From: Branchiostoma floridae
Taxonomy: Eukaryota; Chordata; Leptocardii; Amphioxiformes; Branchiostomatidae
DNA: 64,000 nucleotides
Direction: 5' to 3'
Assembly: GCF_000003815.2 (NCBI RefSeq)
Contig: NC_049980.1
Coordinates: forward strand, 3,118,545-3,182,544
Shown here: positions 11,331-23,837 of the stretch, one piece after another
How positions within the stretch are numbered: position 1 is the stretch's first letter
Layout of the letters: each line of letters opens with the position of its first letter
Notes under the pieces: model-generated
Seen by the model: only the letters and a program-made list of their open reading frames with translations
Database searches by the model: none
Told to the model about the DNA's origin: nothing
Program-made: the position numbers and the translations under genes

Positions 11331-11770
11331 GCGGACAGCATCATGCTGTAAGGCTACAGTTCTGCTAGGAAACGTAGAACGCGAAACTTAATCAATATAG
11401 TGGAAAGCCGTTTACACCAAGTCCTTCTTTCCAACAAACCTATTGGTATCGTCTGTTGCCTCTTTATTTTGGGTAGAATATGTAGTAAACTTTTAGTTTT
11501 ATACCCCAAAACTATCATTTTTTTTTACCCTTTTTTGATCGAAGCTGCTTGGAAAAAACGAATTTTCCCAGGATAACCTGCCTGGTATCCAAGAGGAGAG
11601 AAGAGACTCGGGAGCTATATTATGGCTGGATACCAGGCTAAGGATAACGCCAACGCGGTAGAGAAGCTAAATTCTTCATGTTTGTGTAAAATGAAAATCC
11701 ATGGATCAAACACGTTCTAACCATAAAATGCATATGATTATCAACCGCGCAAAATTTTAACAGTATTGCT

Positions 11771-11932
11771 ATGTCAAACCAGTTCAGTACTGGAAACGCA
11801 AAGCCCAAAGAAGATGGCATATTCCGACGAGGACAACATCTGCTTGACGATATTCAATTCCCTGCAGACTTAATGCGCGATCATAATGAAGACCCTAACC
11901 ACTTTACCAGACGGCGTAGGGGTGAAAACTGA
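11771..11932 (+). CDS. Small ORF, 53 codons, unidentified
   Basis: ATG at 11771 to TGA at 11930-11932. The peptide is polar (starts MSNQFSTGN, ends HFTRRRRGEN) and no family is recognised. It overlaps 12-bp-scale GC-richer sequence unlike the surrounding repeats. Length and isolation make coding status uncertain. It could equally be an exon fragment, since a GGGGTGAAA possible donor lies near its end. Confidence 0.25.
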   Translation: MSNQFSTGNAKPKEDGIFRRGQHLLDDIQFPADLMRDHNEDPNHFTRRRRGEN

Positions 11933-12095
11933 AATTATTACATCCATGATAAAAACAGCTACCGCAAAAAAAAAAAGAATGTGCATCATTTCGCAATGGA
12001 GTACAGATGACATGTCAAACCACATAAGATTGCGGCAAACGGAACATAGAGTTATAGGTGCGAACACTCAACGCATAAAGTGATCACAGGACTCT

Positions 12096-12480
12096 GTCAC
12101 TGGAGGTTACCCTCCAGTGACATAGTAATAATGGGCCTCCTAGTGGCGAGTTGTGGTTCTGCAGCGGGGCTTTAAAGTTGGAGGTCAAATTTTCTGCAAA
12201 TGCCAGGTTCATGATTTTTAAGTCGTTGATAGGTCTCGGGGCAAGGAGTAAGTAAAGTAGGTTTGGGCCCCCTATATATAGCTAGCGGCTTGATTTGAAC
12301 TGCAGGGGCCAATTTTGTTGCAGACTTTGAAACAGAATAACTCAGGAAAGGGTCAACGGATTGTCAAGATATTTGGAATGTAGATACCTTGAGTGATGGT
12401 CTATATATTGAAATGCTAATTATGTTAATCAGGTGCTTATTTGCATAATTAACGACGAAAGGTTACAAATCCCTGCATTT
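12096..12480. repeat. Hairpin-capped module array
   Basis: A 12-bp-stem hairpin TGTCACTGGAGG/CCTCCAGTGACA (12096-12123) is followed directly by modules with GGGCCTCCTAGTGGCGAG (12134) and TTTGGGCCCCC (12263). Same plan as copies A and B and family 2, with a different hairpin sequence. Confidence 0.6.
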
Positions 12481-13888
12481 CAGGGTAAGACCTGATTTCA
12501 AGGACACTATCTAGCCGCATGTACATGTAGGTTTACGAAAACAAATGGCAGTAGAAATGTACTGTCTAGTAGGTTATGTTATATGTTAACACTCATGTTA
12601 ACATGTCAATAAGGTTGAGAAAATCTCCTTGCATCCCTGTGTTGGATTTTTTTTCTTCTCTTCTTTGTCCATTTCCTTTTATTCTCTTCCCGTTTTCACC
12701 TTTGCCAAGATGGTTATGTTTTTAGTTGTGCCATGGTGCAGCGGTTACAGTGTGGGCCTGCATGTACAGTATGTCGCCAGCATAAATTGAGAGGGTGTGG
12801 ATTTGAAAAGTACCTGTTGTGGAAAGGCCGTGAGGTTAAGTTCGAAAATAGTTTAGTAATACCTACTGTTTTCTTACGGCATTGAACTAGAATGTGTTTG
12901 TTTGTGGACAACATTCCTCAAGGTAATAGTTGGGATGGATATAAAAAATGGAATTTTCAACTGCTACAAACACACATTCATGCAGCCGTTTGCTTTTCGG
13001 GTAGGTACTCTTTAGCAATACATGAATGAGAGCTTGAAGTCTTGAATTAAGGCATGATTATCCGGCAAAGGGATGTGTTAGTGGCACTCTAGTTTATTGA
13101 TGAAATTCATTTAGAGCTCTGTCAAATCGCTCTGCTGCAGCAGTGGCCCCAACTTACTGCAGCTTCGGTGAGAGAATTGAGACAAAGTTACAGTAGACAA
13201 AGTGTAGCTCCACAACAACTTGTCCACAAGCACCACATGGGAACAATCTGTTTGATAGACATTGCTGTGTGACATATATTCTGTTGACCACTTGAGGATT
13301 TCTGTATATTTATCAAATCAAGATTTTTTCCTCTTGAGAGAAGCTTGGCCCATTTTCCCAATTCTGGAACGGCCAGTAAGAGGTTCCTTCTGTTTTTCAC
13401 CACAGCTGAGATTGCAGGAAATCACAGATATCTATAAAGTATTTAGAGAATGGTGCAGGGAATCATGGCAGGCACAAAAATGCATGAGAACTCCATGGTA
13501 GCCCTGGGCTTGTAAAGAAAAAAAAAGATTCAGAGTGCAGTATACTGTAAAGATGTTCAAATTCATGGAGATTCAATTTTACTGTGACTGTGTGAGGAGA
13601 ACACAGAATGTTTATAGTATTTTTGAGTTTGTGATCTGATTGCTACATACAGTCCCACACTCTACAGAAATGCAAACTCTGGCTCTTTAATGGACATCCA
13701 GAGTGATTTATTAGATAGACCCCCCCCCCTAATTAGAGCCCTTGAATTGGTACTTTAGGCTCAAAACAGTACGATTTTCTGAGAGCCGCACCTGTCCCAC
13801 GCACCCAAGACCAGGATGGAGAGTATAGGATAAGGTAATGTGAAAATAGAAAACCCCCATCCTTTACCTGGGCGTCTGAAGCATTAAG
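12481..13888. other. No recognised gene
   Basis: Module remnant at about 12780-12920, a C run near 13720 and otherwise unclassified sequence. Short ORFs at 13188-13501 show no domain. Confidence 0.35.
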
Positions 13889-14833
13889 GAGGGCCTACAT
13901 GCCTTTTATCGTTAAGCGTTATTGGCCATTTTAATTCACCGTTAATCATTACTTACCTGCTCTAATTCAACGTTAGCCGTTATCGGTATATTCTTCGTGA
14001 AGCGTTATTGGTCGTTTTAATTCAACGTTAATCGTTATTTGTTAGGCAGAATTCACCATTAAGCATTACCAATAAATTCTTCGTAACAAGTCACGACATC
14101 ATGCCAGATAGAGTCCTGGAAATGCGGGAAATAGCGTTTCAAAGGGTCCAGATTTCAAAATTTCCCGGTCTCCCGGCCTTTGGCACTGGACATGGTAAAA
14201 CATGTTGCGGAAGCGTCACCCTCAAAAAACACTCATACAGATTTTAGTGTCAAATTTAGCTTTGTTTCAGGCAAAATGTACACCCCGAATGCAGAAAATG
14301 AAGTTTCTCAGACCTCCCTTGCGACTTGTCGGCATGCGCTCACAACGACATTGGGTGTTAATGGCGTGGGTCGTCGCCACAAATAATTTTTCTCTCTAAT
14401 AAAACTTTGATGTCATTTATATTAACTTAGCTTCCTTTGCCGGCAAAATTTGTCCTTCAAAATGCAGGAAACGGCGCTTTAGACGGTCCAGATTTTGAAA
14501 TTTTGCCGGACTTATTTTGCAACGTCTCGCACTTCCGAGCTCGAAATGGTAAAAAATATGTCAGGGGTGGAGAGAAATGCTACTAAGGTAGCTTTGTCTG
14601 CTGTCTGAAAAATTTGCCGAAAAATGTAGAAAATTTTTGTTTGCATTTCAGAGGGTTGTGATTTAAAAATTTTCCTCTTGTAGCCATCTAGTTTCATGTA
14701 AATGTCCTACACTCAACCCAAGCGCATTTGAGTTGCTGTTTTGAGTTCTTCCGTACGTCTAGATCGATCAGCTTGAATATAGTTAACTTTGAAAGTTGGA
14801 TGATCAAAAAGCAGGGGGTCTGTCACTGTAGAG

Positions 14834-15014
14834 ATGAAGTTTTACACTTTCAATGGTGCTGCACTCGCGCTAATGGAGCGGTCGCTACGTGACGGAACGG
14901 ATCCCGACGAAGGCGAGATCTGTCGAGTTGACCCAACATTTCCCAACAAGAGCAAGCTCTCCAGGACGGACCGCGTACAAAAATGGAGCGAAATCAAATC
15001 TAAACTGGTCCTGG
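14834..15014 (+). CDS. Probable exon 1 of an unidentified small zinc-ribbon protein
   Basis: An open frame from ATG 14834 gives 60 codons (starting MKFYTFNGAAL, with many acidic and basic residues) and one extra base before a plausible donor GG|GTGAGG at 15015. The phase-1 end matches exactly the 2-base start of the zinc-ribbon exon at 16693. Codon usage is GC-richer than the flanks. No family is recognised. The frame stays open past the donor to 15169, so an unspliced reading is possible. The exon lies antisense inside K2, so it may be captured host sequence. Confidence 0.45.
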
Positions 15015-15273
15015 GTGAGGAATTTGTGGCGCATTGTGACGCCCCAAATCACAGACTTGGTACTCAGTTGAGAACAGTAACGTGTTTTGCACACTACACA
15101 AAGTTACAAAGCGATATGTTTCGCAGCATATGCTTCGTTATGTCAAGGAGGTTCTATTCACGAAAATAAGATCCATTTTGTTACATGTAATACAGCCAGG
15201 GTAAATCACACACTATATAATCGGTCATTCTGCTTCTTTTGGTTTATTTCATTTGTTAATCTTCTTATAATTA

Positions 15274-16421
15274 CTGTAAGTTCATTTATGTTCGCGAGCA
15301 CTTAATTTCGCGAGTTTGAGCAAATCGGGAGTTCGCGAGATCTTTGAGTTCGCGAGCGGGTGTTTCAATTATTTTTCAAAAGTTACGATCCGGTACTATG
15401 ACGGTAGCGAGTGCCCCCCTCCCACCCACACCGCAACACCAGTCATGCCATTTACGCCTTAGAGTTCATAGTTACCCTTCAAACAATGTCTAAAGTTGGT
15501 GTACTCAAATAAAAAATGTGTTTCTACCAAGCCACTGTCTCATTGTTGGCTCATTTCGACCTGTTTGGGCCGTGATTTGACGATAGCGAACGGAACGCAA
15601 CAAGGCCAATGACTTCTGATATGTCGCAATCACATTTGCCGCATAGGCTGACGGGATACCCACGCCAAACACAAGCGACGCGGGCGCCATTTTGAAATAT
15701 TTTCGGCGTGAAAGACGGCGCAAAGTTTTAAACTTTCAGCGTAATTTGTGGACACAAATTGTACACAAGAAGGTGAAGAGTTTATCCCTCCTATATTTAC
15801 AGCAGTTCTAACTTAGAATTATGAAACGAATGTATTTTTTTTTCGACATGTAAGCGGAGTTTTGTTGCCACGTTTCTAGTCGTGAATATTTCCCCGCTAT
15901 TTATTGTTGTAAATCTTAGTTGCTGTAATTCCATAGCCATTACTTGTATTTGTAAAGACCAGTACTACTCAGTTTTATTTTTGTTTTGTTTGTATTTACT
16001 TATAGAAATCTAGTTCAACTAGGATAATGTACAAAGTAAATTGTTATCGCAGCCATGTCACGGCGTGTACGTAAGTTTTGTTACTGGTAAACAAAGCCGA
16101 CATGTTTTTTTAAATTTTCCTCCGGTCGCCAGTGGCACATTTCTATACAATAATGACTCCATGTATCGTATATGTGTTGAATCAACTTTTATTTCGGTTT
16201 GAAAAGAATAAATATTCTGTTATCAATTGAGTCTTGTCATTGGTATAAGTTGCTATCATAGTAAACACGTAGTTTCAGAGACTGGATCTTTTGGACGGAG
16301 GGTGTGGGGAGGGGGACGATATAATTTGAACATGCATGTTCGCGAGTTGATGACTTCGCGAAGAGAGGTCTCAGCGAAATACGCGAACTTAAAAATCTCG
16401 CGAACTTAAATGAACTTACAG
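15274..16421. mobile_element. TA-target transposon with TTCGCGAG arrays (1148 bp)
   Basis: Inverted ends CTGTAAGTTCATTTA.GTTCGCGAG are flanked by TA (15272-15273, 16422-16423). TTCGCGAG or CGCGAA motifs repeat several times next to each end, like transposase-binding arrays. A minus-strand ORF in its left half (ATG at 15690 in a good AAAATGG context) has no recognised domain. The element sits inside the intron proposed for the zinc-ribbon gene. Confidence 0.75.
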
Positions 16422-16692
16422 TATGCAAACAAAGCTGACAACATACATGTAACTTTGACAAAGACGTGCACATTTTTGAAAGGTTGCTTCTATGTGATGC
16501 AAAACCACTTCCAGAATTTGAATACGTCCGTCACCTAACTGTGTAAACACGATAATGTATTCATGGTAAAACAATATGGCAATGGTAACAAAGCTACTTT
16601 AGTGGGAATACAACTTAGTGCTTATGTTTCTTTTAGTAACTGAAAGGGGATGGCTAGGTGACTTCTGAATTCAGCAACCAATGTCTTGCCAG

Positions 16693-16847
16693 GAGAGCAC
16701 CACGGCAAGTTCAAACGCACCCGTTGCGACAACTGTGGAACGTCGAACTATGTTTGTGTCAGTGGAAATGCTACAGAAGCCTCCACAACGTGTAAAAATT
16801 GTGACGAGGAAGTGACTTGGGTTAGCCCTAAGAATGGACACAGATAA
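16693..16847 (+). CDS. Probable last exon of a small zinc-ribbon protein
   Basis: After an acceptor TGTCTTGCCAG (ending 16692), a 51-residue frame runs to TAA at 16845-16847. It contains two CxxC knuckles, CDNC and CKNC, about 18 residues apart with an extra Cys between, and ends WVSPKNGHR: a short four-cysteine zinc-ribbon C-terminus. It begins with 2 bases of a split codon, matching the phase of the 14834-15014 exon, so the pair would encode about 111 residues. An ATTAAA lies at ~16888. The function is unknown. Confidence 0.5.
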
Positions 16848-17699
16848 ATGATCAATGTGATTTTATTGAATTATTCAATTTAGTTGAATTAAAAGTACAG
16901 TAGACCCTTCTCTTCCACCATAAGTCACAGGTACTTTTGTGATGAGCCGGCTGTATGGCCTCGTTATAAAGAGGTCACCGATAAGTTAGTATTAGCACTT
17001 GTATTGTTATAATCAAATATACTGTATCCATATTTCCTAAGAAGTTGTATACTTACCTATGTTGAGCCAGTAGATGTACTAAATAGTACACAATCCTTTT
17101 GCAATGATGTGTGTAAAGTTTAGGGCTTATGTAACATGTGTCACATTATACATTGTTATTTCTGTAAAATATATATGTAGTAAAAACAGCACGTAGTTCT
17201 ACAACTCACAACTTGGATCTTGTAATAAGGTAAAAAGACGTCTCTAAAGACCCATGTGCAACGGCTGTAGTAAGTTGCCAAATATAACATTACGTTATGT
17301 ACTCAAGTCGTGTTGTCTGTTGATTCTTCAGTCCGTACTTCTATTCTATATATTACCAGTATTTAAAGGGACCAGCTTACAAAAATACATGCTGCAAACT
17401 AAAGGAAGCCCTAGAAAGATTTCCTTTGTAATGTATTGACGGTATCTAACAGCTAGTAATCGACGGACAATAGGTGTGAAATACTCCTCCCTGACCCTCG
17501 CGTGCCACCGGTCTGGTGTTAATTGGTTACTCTGCATTTGAAAGAACCGGCTTCATGGGCGTTGACCTCGCTAGAAATCTACTTCATAACATTTAGAGCT
17601 AGCCCCCCCCCTCCCGAATTTACCATTAAGCGTTACCGGGCCTCCTGAATTCACCGTTAAGCATTACCATGAACCCCCCATGCAGACCCTCATTAAGGG

Positions 17700-18000
17700 C
17701 TTACATCAGAGTTGCGTTGTGCAAGAGGGCACAAAATCAAAATCCTATGAATGGATTACGATGATATTTGGTTTGTGGGTAGGTGTTGGGAAGACAAAGG
17801 TCAAGGTCAATTTTGGGCCTTCTGGTATGTGACCTTGGTACTGCAGCAGAAATTCATTTTTTGGATCTTTTGAAATGGATGCGCTATGGTCTTGATTTTT
17901 GGATGGCAGATACTAGCTTGTGACATAAGGCATAAGTGGTGTATATTTGGTCCCCCTACAGTAAGTTGATCAAGGCGACTGCGCGAGACATTCTACCTTA
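17700..18000. repeat. Degenerate module array
   Basis: GATTACGATGATATTTGGTTTGTGGGTAGG is followed by TTTTGGGCCTTCTGG (17812) and GGTACTGCAGCAGAAATTC, the same module plan as at 6860 and 10640. Confidence 0.5.
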
Positions 18001-19580
18001 CAGAGCAGTGACCACCAATCATGTCTTCCCTATCCTTATAATGCATTTAATGGCAAATAGAAGCTGTCAAAAGTCACCTACCTGACGTTTCGTTCTCGAA
18101 AAACTAACATTGAAAGGGTAGCCCGGCTTCTAAAATGTCCATTCTCAACTTTTCGGAACTTTCTGACCACTGGAACACATGTGATTTGCATCCAAACGCA
18201 ACTCGGTGACCTTTGACCCATTCTGGCACTACAATGACAGCTACATAACAAACTTCTTTCTAGTGTCCAGGCACCCAAAACAGGCTTGAAAGTCTGGTTT
18301 TTTCGACATAATAAAAAACCTACAACCCTTACCTGTAGAATACAGCTCCAAGATGCCAACATTTCCAAAGAAAAACACATCTTCTGATACTTTTAAAAAT
18401 CAATCCTGTGGGGACTCACCGGGGACCTTCTGCGCAGCCGTCAATTAGGGTCATTGCCCTACAGGGTGAATTTCAAAATTAGATTCATTTTGCCTGGTTT
18501 TGATGAACAGTTTTTGGGGCGTGTCGCTCTGATAATCACATTGTGGTGGTAGTAGTGACGAAATCCATTTTTATAGGTCGTAAACAGATCATATTGATAT
18601 TTTTTAGGTCAGATTTGTACTCGGCATGTGCCAAAACCCCTATATGTCAATTCGTTTTCTTGTATATTCATGGAGAAGGAAAATGTGGTGTTTTTGCATA
18701 TTTAATTAGCTGACTCAGATTTTATTACCCCTGCAACTTAATTATTCAAGATTAATTATCATTTCTTAACTAGACATGTAAATTTCATGGCTATAGTTCA
18801 ATTCAGAATGTTACAAAACCCAAGTATACCAAGTTTTTTCCTTGTATCTTGTATGATTGCGAAGATATTATTATCTTGCATATTTAATCAGCTGATGAGG
18901 AGAAATTACTGCATAACTTTCTGGCCTTTGATGGCCATAACTCTCTAACGGTATGTCCGATTTTTTCGCAATAAAAACCATTCTATTTCTTTCACAAAGA
19001 CCTATCCAATGATGTCAAGTCTGAAAAGCTGCATGTGAAGAGTTTGAAATTTTTGTGTAATTTGACAGCTATAGACCTTGAAATTTGGCCAACAAATAGC
19101 AACATTTGATGACAAAGTATTAATATTTTAGAAATAGATTAGTACATATCTACTAACATTGATGGTTATTTTTTTAAAAGAAATCTTGCTACCTCCTGAG
19201 TCCTGACTCCCTTTAAGTTAATAAACATAGCCAGTGCATACAGCTGTTATTTGTATGCAAAATATAGTTGTAACGTGTGCTATATGTTCATTTATCGTTT
19301 TGTCGAAAAACATATTTTTACTGATAGTAATGATTGCGCTGAAAAGAGGGTCTCTTCATAGTGGCAGCTCGTGCTACTTAATGTATGATCTGTATCAAGC
19401 AGTGACACATTTTTCACATAGTTAAGAAATAAAAATTTGCAAACAGCAAAAAGTTGAGTCTCTGTGTGCTTGTTTAGTAGAAAAGGACCTGAGAAAAACA
19501 AATTAAACACCACTATCGTCTGCATTTCCCATGATCCCCCACAGAAGTGACAACGCCATTGTTTTGATACGTACGCTTGC
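18001..19580. other. No recognised gene
   Basis: AT-rich sequence. A 100-codon minus ORF (18078-18380) has no recognisable domain or splice context. Confidence 0.35.
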
Positions 19581-19581
19581 C

Positions 19582-20377
19582 ATGGACCGATCCCGTAGCC
19601 CCGCCCCCTGTTCAATCATGTTCTATTTCGAACACCTCCGTCAAAAACAGCGCTTGTCGGACAGAACATGGCCGCCGCCGCTGTTTAGCTGATAATATAA
19701 CGACTGACTTCTGTTTAGCTTTTTTGACCCTGAAAACCTCTCAGATCGGGCCGAAAAAAATGCGCTGACTTCTTTGTTGAAGGCTTCATCCACTGGGTAC
19801 AGTCATCTGAGGAGGGGGCTGATATAGTTGTGGTACGCGCGTTATAATTTCAGTCAAAGCGGAAGCGGGAGGCACCGCATATCATTACCTTGTTGTTGGG
19901 CAGGAGTGCCCTGTTTCACACATACGGTCGATGCACGTGCACGTGAAAACCAGGGTACATATATCTGTGACAGGGTTTCTGCTGCATTTGTTGCATGCAT
20001 AACAACTGCATTCATGCTCATGGTAAAGGCGAAATCAAGAAGTAAGCAGCTCAGGCACTCGTGGAGAGGGAGCTTGTACTACACGCCAACTAATGGGACA
20101 CTTCTACAAAGTCTGCCAGTGCAGAGTCCAGTGTCTTCTACATACCCTGCTCTACACGTGCATCCTGCCCACCATCAATATGTAATGCTATGCAGTGGCT
20201 CTCGCTCCCACAATACCTATACTCGGTTGGTGTAGTGTTCAACAAAGAATAGCTTAGCATTTTTCTTTGGCCATTTCTGTTCAACTGGGGCTGTTTTTGA
20301 CGGAGGTGTTCGAAATAGAATACGGGGTTCCACCTTGTTCTATTTGTTCGATATACGATCGATTGGGATCGGTCCAT
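19582..20377. mobile_element. Inverted-repeat element (foldback-like)
   Basis: ATGGACCGATCCC (19582-19594) is inverted perfectly at 20365-20377. An inner ~31-bp pair built on TTCGAACACCTCCGTCAAAA lies at ~19620-19651 and ~20288-20320. Arm spacing differs (37 and 57 bp), so one arm carries an indel. No target duplication was identified. Confidence 0.55.
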
Positions 20378-20814
20378 TGCTGTAACAATCCCTAGCTGAG
20401 TGAATGTTCACAACACATAATGTCATGAATTTGGCATGAAATTAGAGCCAAGACAGCCTTCTTTCATATATTGGCTGAAACTGATTTTATCGTTATCAAA
20501 AGCATTTGTCGGGAAAAGGTTTGTCACTAAACATTTTAAACGGTCCGCAAATTTCCACATTCTAATGTTCCACGACCAGTTTTTCCATAAGAATACTTTC
20601 ATTTAGCTTAAGACTGTTTTTCTAAACCTTTGGGTTGATGGGAAACTTTGATAGTTTTGTTTATGCCCGGGTGCGTAATGGTGGCGGGACGCACGACAGC
20701 CCTGCGGTGTCCAAGTCTTTTCAGATGGGGGATGCCAACAAACTCCTTGAGAGGGCGGGGCTATGCTATATCCACATAGACTCGATCCGCCCATCCTTGA
20801 ACTACAGTCAAACC

Positions 20815-21683
20815 TGTCCAACACGACCACCCGGGGGACCGGAAAAAAGCGGTCGATTTTGACAGGTGGTCGCTGAGAAGAGTATCGACTCAAAACATGC
20901 CCGATGCAAAGTATAAAAAGTAAAAAATAGCACACTGCACGCAGGCAAAAAAGCGAGGTCTTTAATGTCAAATACAACGCGCCGCGCGCGCGCACACTGT
21001 AAATTGTAAATTTAACCCCAAGCTTTTATCGAGCTTTTATCCGAAACAGTGTTTTAAAGATCAATATTTGTACACTAGCATTTTAGACAATAAGGGAACT
21101 TTGATGCTGTCAGTTACCATACAAGCCTTTATGCGTCGCTGTGTTCTTGATCGCCGTATCTGAAATAACTACGGTGTACCTTTCGAATTCGATGCCCGGT
21201 ACGTCCCGATAGTGTACTTACCCACAGGTAAATGTATAGTACAGTTGGACAAACTCACTCACACAGATCTTTCTTAAAAAGGTATGAGCTACACAGATCT
21301 TTCTTAAAAAAAGTATGAGGCTGTATACGTTTCAGCATTCGTTCACTTTATAATGATATAGATTTAAAAAAAAAAAATTCCGCCGCCATCTTTATTCCAA
21401 ACATAACATCGTAATGGTAGTCAAAATCCGACGCAAACTGGCCGATTTCGGCACAAAATCGCGCTAGTTATAATAAAAAATCGATGAAAACCTCCATTTT
21501 AAAAATGATGCGGTCGTTATGGGTCCCAATTTGGGCCGGTCGCGGTCGCGTTGGCCAGGTGGTCGTTGAGAAAAGGTCGCTTAATGCTTACGTCAATGTG
21601 AAAAAAAATCGGGACCGAGAAAAAGCGGTCGAAATGGCCAGGTGGTCGCTGAGAAGAGGTGGTCGCTCGGGCAGGTTTGACTG
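20815..21683. mobile_element. Tigger/pogo-like transposon, subfamily 2 (869 bp)
   Basis: CAGTCAAACCTG and CAGGTTTGACTG ends are flanked by TA (20813-20814, 21684-21685). The motif GGTGGTCGCTGAGAA recurs near both ends. It is a reverse-oriented relative of 27002-27826 over its whole length. A short ORF at its right end is shared by both copies, but it is subterminal-repeat sequence rather than transposase. Confidence 0.85.
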
Positions 21684-21689
21684 TATTGC

Positions 21690-22008
21690 ATGTCATACAG
21701 GAGTGGTTGAAGTACCAGCTTAAGCTACCTGAGGGGGCGGTTGAGGTGAAATAGCAGCATCTACATCTAAATTAAAATTAAGTGTCAGTGGTTAACCTTT
21801 TTTTTTCACAGGTATTTCTTAGTAGGGGGTCATCTTTGTAAATGACACAATGGACTCAGAAAACAAGTTCTAATCATATGTTAATCTTGTTCCAAAATTT
21901 CCCCGATCTGGAAGGCTAGACTGAAGTCTCCAACTTTGGGTGTGACTGTCTGTCTTCCTTTGTGTGGAAACATAGGCTGGCTTCCTAACAGTATTATCAA
22001 CTAGAGTT
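21690..22008. other. No recognised gene
   Basis: Nothing supported between the transposon end and the next repeat. Confidence 0.4.
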
Positions 22009-23463
22009 CGGGGACCTCATACCTCCATGAAATATTTATTGCTTTTTTGTGGATGGTATGTATGTTTATAGTCGGTTGTATTTGAGAGTAATGGTTATAA
22101 ATGTTATGGGAAAGTAGTGGTGTATTTATTTAATGACACAGAGGATGTCCATCTGATTAGTAATTATTAAAATGTGACACTTAATTGTATAATGTGCGTT
22201 TAAGAGGTCGACGGCATATGGTAGCGTGGTGTTCCTTAAGCTTGATGTTTGGCATTTAAACTGTCTAAGGTTGTCAGCATTATTGAGGTTCGACTATGTG
22301 CCTCAGAGCGGTGTGGTGGGGAAACTCAGAAAGAAGAAGGGATGTGGCCAACTTTAGTCAGATCACAGGTGATTTGATTTTCCACCAATATGTCATAACA
22401 TCAGCTGCTCACACGGTACAAAAATGAGATGCACACTTTCCTCTGATAGCCCTACATCAACTGTAAGATGAATACTTGGCGCCAACCCCGTCTGCTAAAA
22501 AACAAGTACCATTGGCTACGAAAGAGACAACTAACAACTGTCCCTTATCGTAACGAAATCAGAACATCTGTATCGCCCATAAAACTTCTGACACCCAACC
22601 CATCTAAGATGAGAGGACTTAATGGCATTTTAATCACCATGTCACTCAAATCAGCAGTACAGTATGTGAGACATCCATACCTGGTAAGCATTACCGTTAA
22701 ATGTACCTCAACTTCTTACAATTATACTTACACTTCAGATCTCCATGATATCCTAAGCAGACATAGATAAAACTAATTATCATATTAAAAAAACTCGGGG
22801 TTCCCCAAACAGCTGTCATACAAATCACCTCACTATCTGCTTGGAGCTAAGCCCATTAACAAACACTTAAAGCACGATGCCTGTTCCAATATATCGCAGA
22901 TATAGGGGGGATTTCTGATATTATTACATCGATTATAACGACAGATACGGCGCCCAAAATCACATCGATTCGAGCTTTCATCACAGCCCACCAACAAAAC
23001 AAGTATGAAACCAATCCATCCAGCCGTTCTTGAGTAATCTTGTACACAGACAGAGACACATAACAGAAAACATAACCTCCATGACATTTCATGGAGGTAA
23101 CTACTGTGCCAACTGTTACAAATATTTCAAACAGTCCTAAGCAGACATAAATAAAACTACTGGGGGTTCCTCAAACAGCTGTCACCTCACCATCTGCTTG
23201 CAGCTAAGCCCATTAACAAACACATACAGCACGATGCCTGTACCAATATATCTCAAATATAGGGGTGATTTCTAATATTATTACATCGATTATAATGACA
23301 GATACGGCTCCCAAGATCTCATCGATTCGAGCTTTCATCACACCCCACCAACACAACAAGTATGAAACCAATCCATCCAGCCGTTCTTGAGTAATCATCT
23401 ACACAGACAGAGACACATAACAGAAAATATAACCTCCATTCCATGACATTTCATGGAGGTAAT
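22009..23463 (+). mobile_element. Hairpin-ended repeat family 2, copy with duplicated 3' end
   Basis: Begins CTAGAGTTCGGGGACCTC then CCTCCATGAAA, and has two successive 3' ends: CCTCCATGACATTTCATGG at ~23080 and again at ~23440. The ~340-bp 3' segments (about 22750-23099 and 23133-23463) are a direct duplication that shares TTACATCGATTATAA and CAATCCATCCAGCCGTTC. Confidence 0.65.
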
Positions 23464-23832
23464 AAGTGTCTATACATGTATATCATCAAGTTTTTATGAA
23501 GGAAGACAGCCTATGGGGCTCATCTGGAAAAATAAAACTTTCTTGGGAAGAATATTTTGACACCCTGCTACCATAGCAAAATATATACAGTTTACCTTAT
23601 AAACTTTCGATTGATTCATATACCTGTATGTTTCAATACAAATTACTAAGTCATGTTAAATTTCTACCCTGCTATAAGACATTACATTTATGGGGTTTGA
23701 TAGACAAAATGTAAAGAGGGAGAAGAAACAGCCGTCCACCTTTTTTGGGATCGTTGTATAACAGTTACTGCATATTTTTGGCGGCAGGTGGACGACTGTT
23801 TTTTCAACAATGATGTTACTCATTTGTATATG
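23464..23832. other. No recognised gene
   Basis: AT-rich; no exon or repeat end supported. Confidence 0.4.
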
Positions 23833-23837
23833 AATAT

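Larger units (their letters stand above)
13889..17691 (-). mobile_element. Family K element, copy K2 (3.8 kb, carries a gene)
   Basis: Ends are GAGGGCCTACATG (13889) and CATGCAGACCCTC (17691), with exact 6-bp duplication ATTAAG on both sides (13883-13888, 17692-17697). Subterminal arrays of CGTTAAGCGTTATTGG-type units lie at 13910-14090 and 17625-17675. Family modules (GGTCCAGATTTCAAAATTT..., inverted) fill 14100-14700. The interior also contains a probable two-exon gene and a nested TA-target element. This is the largest K copy here. Confidence 0.75.

Noticed and set aside
15505-15723. Minus ORF with good ATG context (MAPASLVFGVG...)
   Set aside because: Lies inside the TA-target element 15274-16421, no recognised domain and no clear donor; kept only as a note in that feature.
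19828-20235. 135-codon plus ORF
   Set aside because: Contained within an inverted-repeat element, no motif, no splice sites of note.
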